Part shown: positions 6,379 through 6,557 of the stretch, in pieces
How positions within the stretch are numbered: position 1 is the stretch's first letter
How the letters are laid out: each line of letters starts with the position of its first letter
Origin: an uncultured Bacteroidota bacterium
Lineage (GTDB): Bacteria; Bacteroidota; Bacteroidia; Flavobacteriales; Flavobacteriaceae
DNA: 6,557 bases
Assembly: GCA_903879875.1 (NCBI GenBank)
Contig: CAIRNC010000498.1
Location: 1 to 6,557 of the forward strand
Reading direction: 5' to 3'
The notes under the pieces: generated by a model
Databases searched by the model: none
The model's input: only the letters and a program-made list of their open reading frames with translations
What the model was told of the DNA's origin: nothing
Program-made: the position numbers and the translations under genes

Positions 6379-6557
6379 TTTTTGAATTTTATTAATATAA
6401 TGTGGTAAAAATAAACATTTGAACGAAACAATCGAAGCATTGTAAATAAGTTTGATGGAATTACAACTAAAAAGCAATGGTCGGAATCAATAATCCATTG
6501 TAAACTATCTAAATTGGAATTACAATTTGTTATTTAAAGTATAAAGTAAAAATAAAA
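6379..6557 (-). promoter_or_regulatory. polA upstream region with a two-part direct repeat
   Basis: No gene is supported in the 179 bases before polA. The leader next to the ATG is A-rich (AAAATTCAAAAA) with no Shine-Dalgarno sequence. CATTGTAAA followed 9-10 bases later by TGGAATTACAA occurs twice, at 6438-6466 and 6496-6525, spaced 58-59 bases. A short inverted pair CAATGG/CCATTG (6475-6480, 6495-6500) lies between and at the edge of these. A TATTTTTA box (one mismatch to TAnnTTTG) lies in the leader with a TTG 15 bases upstream, a spacer shorter than usual. polA is probably transcribed from here, but no promoter can be fixed. Confidence 0.4.

Noticed and set aside
6379..6477. A 33-residue N-terminal extension of PolA from the ATG at 6477.
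   Set aside because: The known PolA N-terminus begins at MSQKRLFLLDAY; the extension is not PolA-like and lies in the AT-rich leader that also holds repeats.
1..6557. tRNA, rRNA, insertion sequence or phage remnants.
   Set aside because: No cloverleaf-like segment, rRNA signature, transposase motif or flanking terminal inverted repeats were seen on either strand.

Overview
The window looks like a piece of a Bacteroidota chromosome, most likely Flavobacterium or a close relative (inference). It is AT-rich. All three genes have A-rich leaders with no Shine-Dalgarno sequence. Two of them encode exported proteins of kinds common in gliding or adhesive Flavobacteriia: a multi-repeat surface protein and a secreted beta-helix protein. 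All three genes are on the minus strand, so transcription runs from right to left: polA, then the beta-helix gene, then the repeat-protein gene.

Right part (about 3541-6557): a complete DNA polymerase I gene, polA. It has 5'-nuclease, 3'-5' proofreading and polymerase domains, all with their catalytic residues. The start is placed at 6378 rather than at the upstream in-frame ATG at 6477. Upstream of it is a leader holding a two-part direct repeat.

Middle (3284-3540): a 257-base intergenic region. Going leftwards from the polA stop it holds a long nested inverted repeat (possible transcription-end structure), then an 11-bp tandem duplication that overlaps a Bacteroidota-type -7 box, then the short leader of the next gene. 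This suggests the beta-helix gene is transcribed separately from polA.

Left part (1-3283): a 394-residue secreted protein predicted to be a right-handed parallel beta-helix, then 93 bases later a large exported protein whose first 668 residues are visible and which runs off the left edge with no stop. That protein has a signal peptide, six tandem 80-residue repeats (exact 240-bp period; invariant SLSQAEYFWDTDPGEGNGT start), one CHU_C-type Ig-like domain, and the start of a second repeat array with a 66-residue (198-bp) period. Orientation and spacing suggest the two exported proteins are co-expressed; a joint role at the cell surface is inference.

No RNA gene, CRISPR array, transposon or clearly new system was seen. 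The most interesting features are the mosaic repeat array, its pairing with the beta-helix protein, and a probable sliding-clamp-binding motif in the PolA linker.
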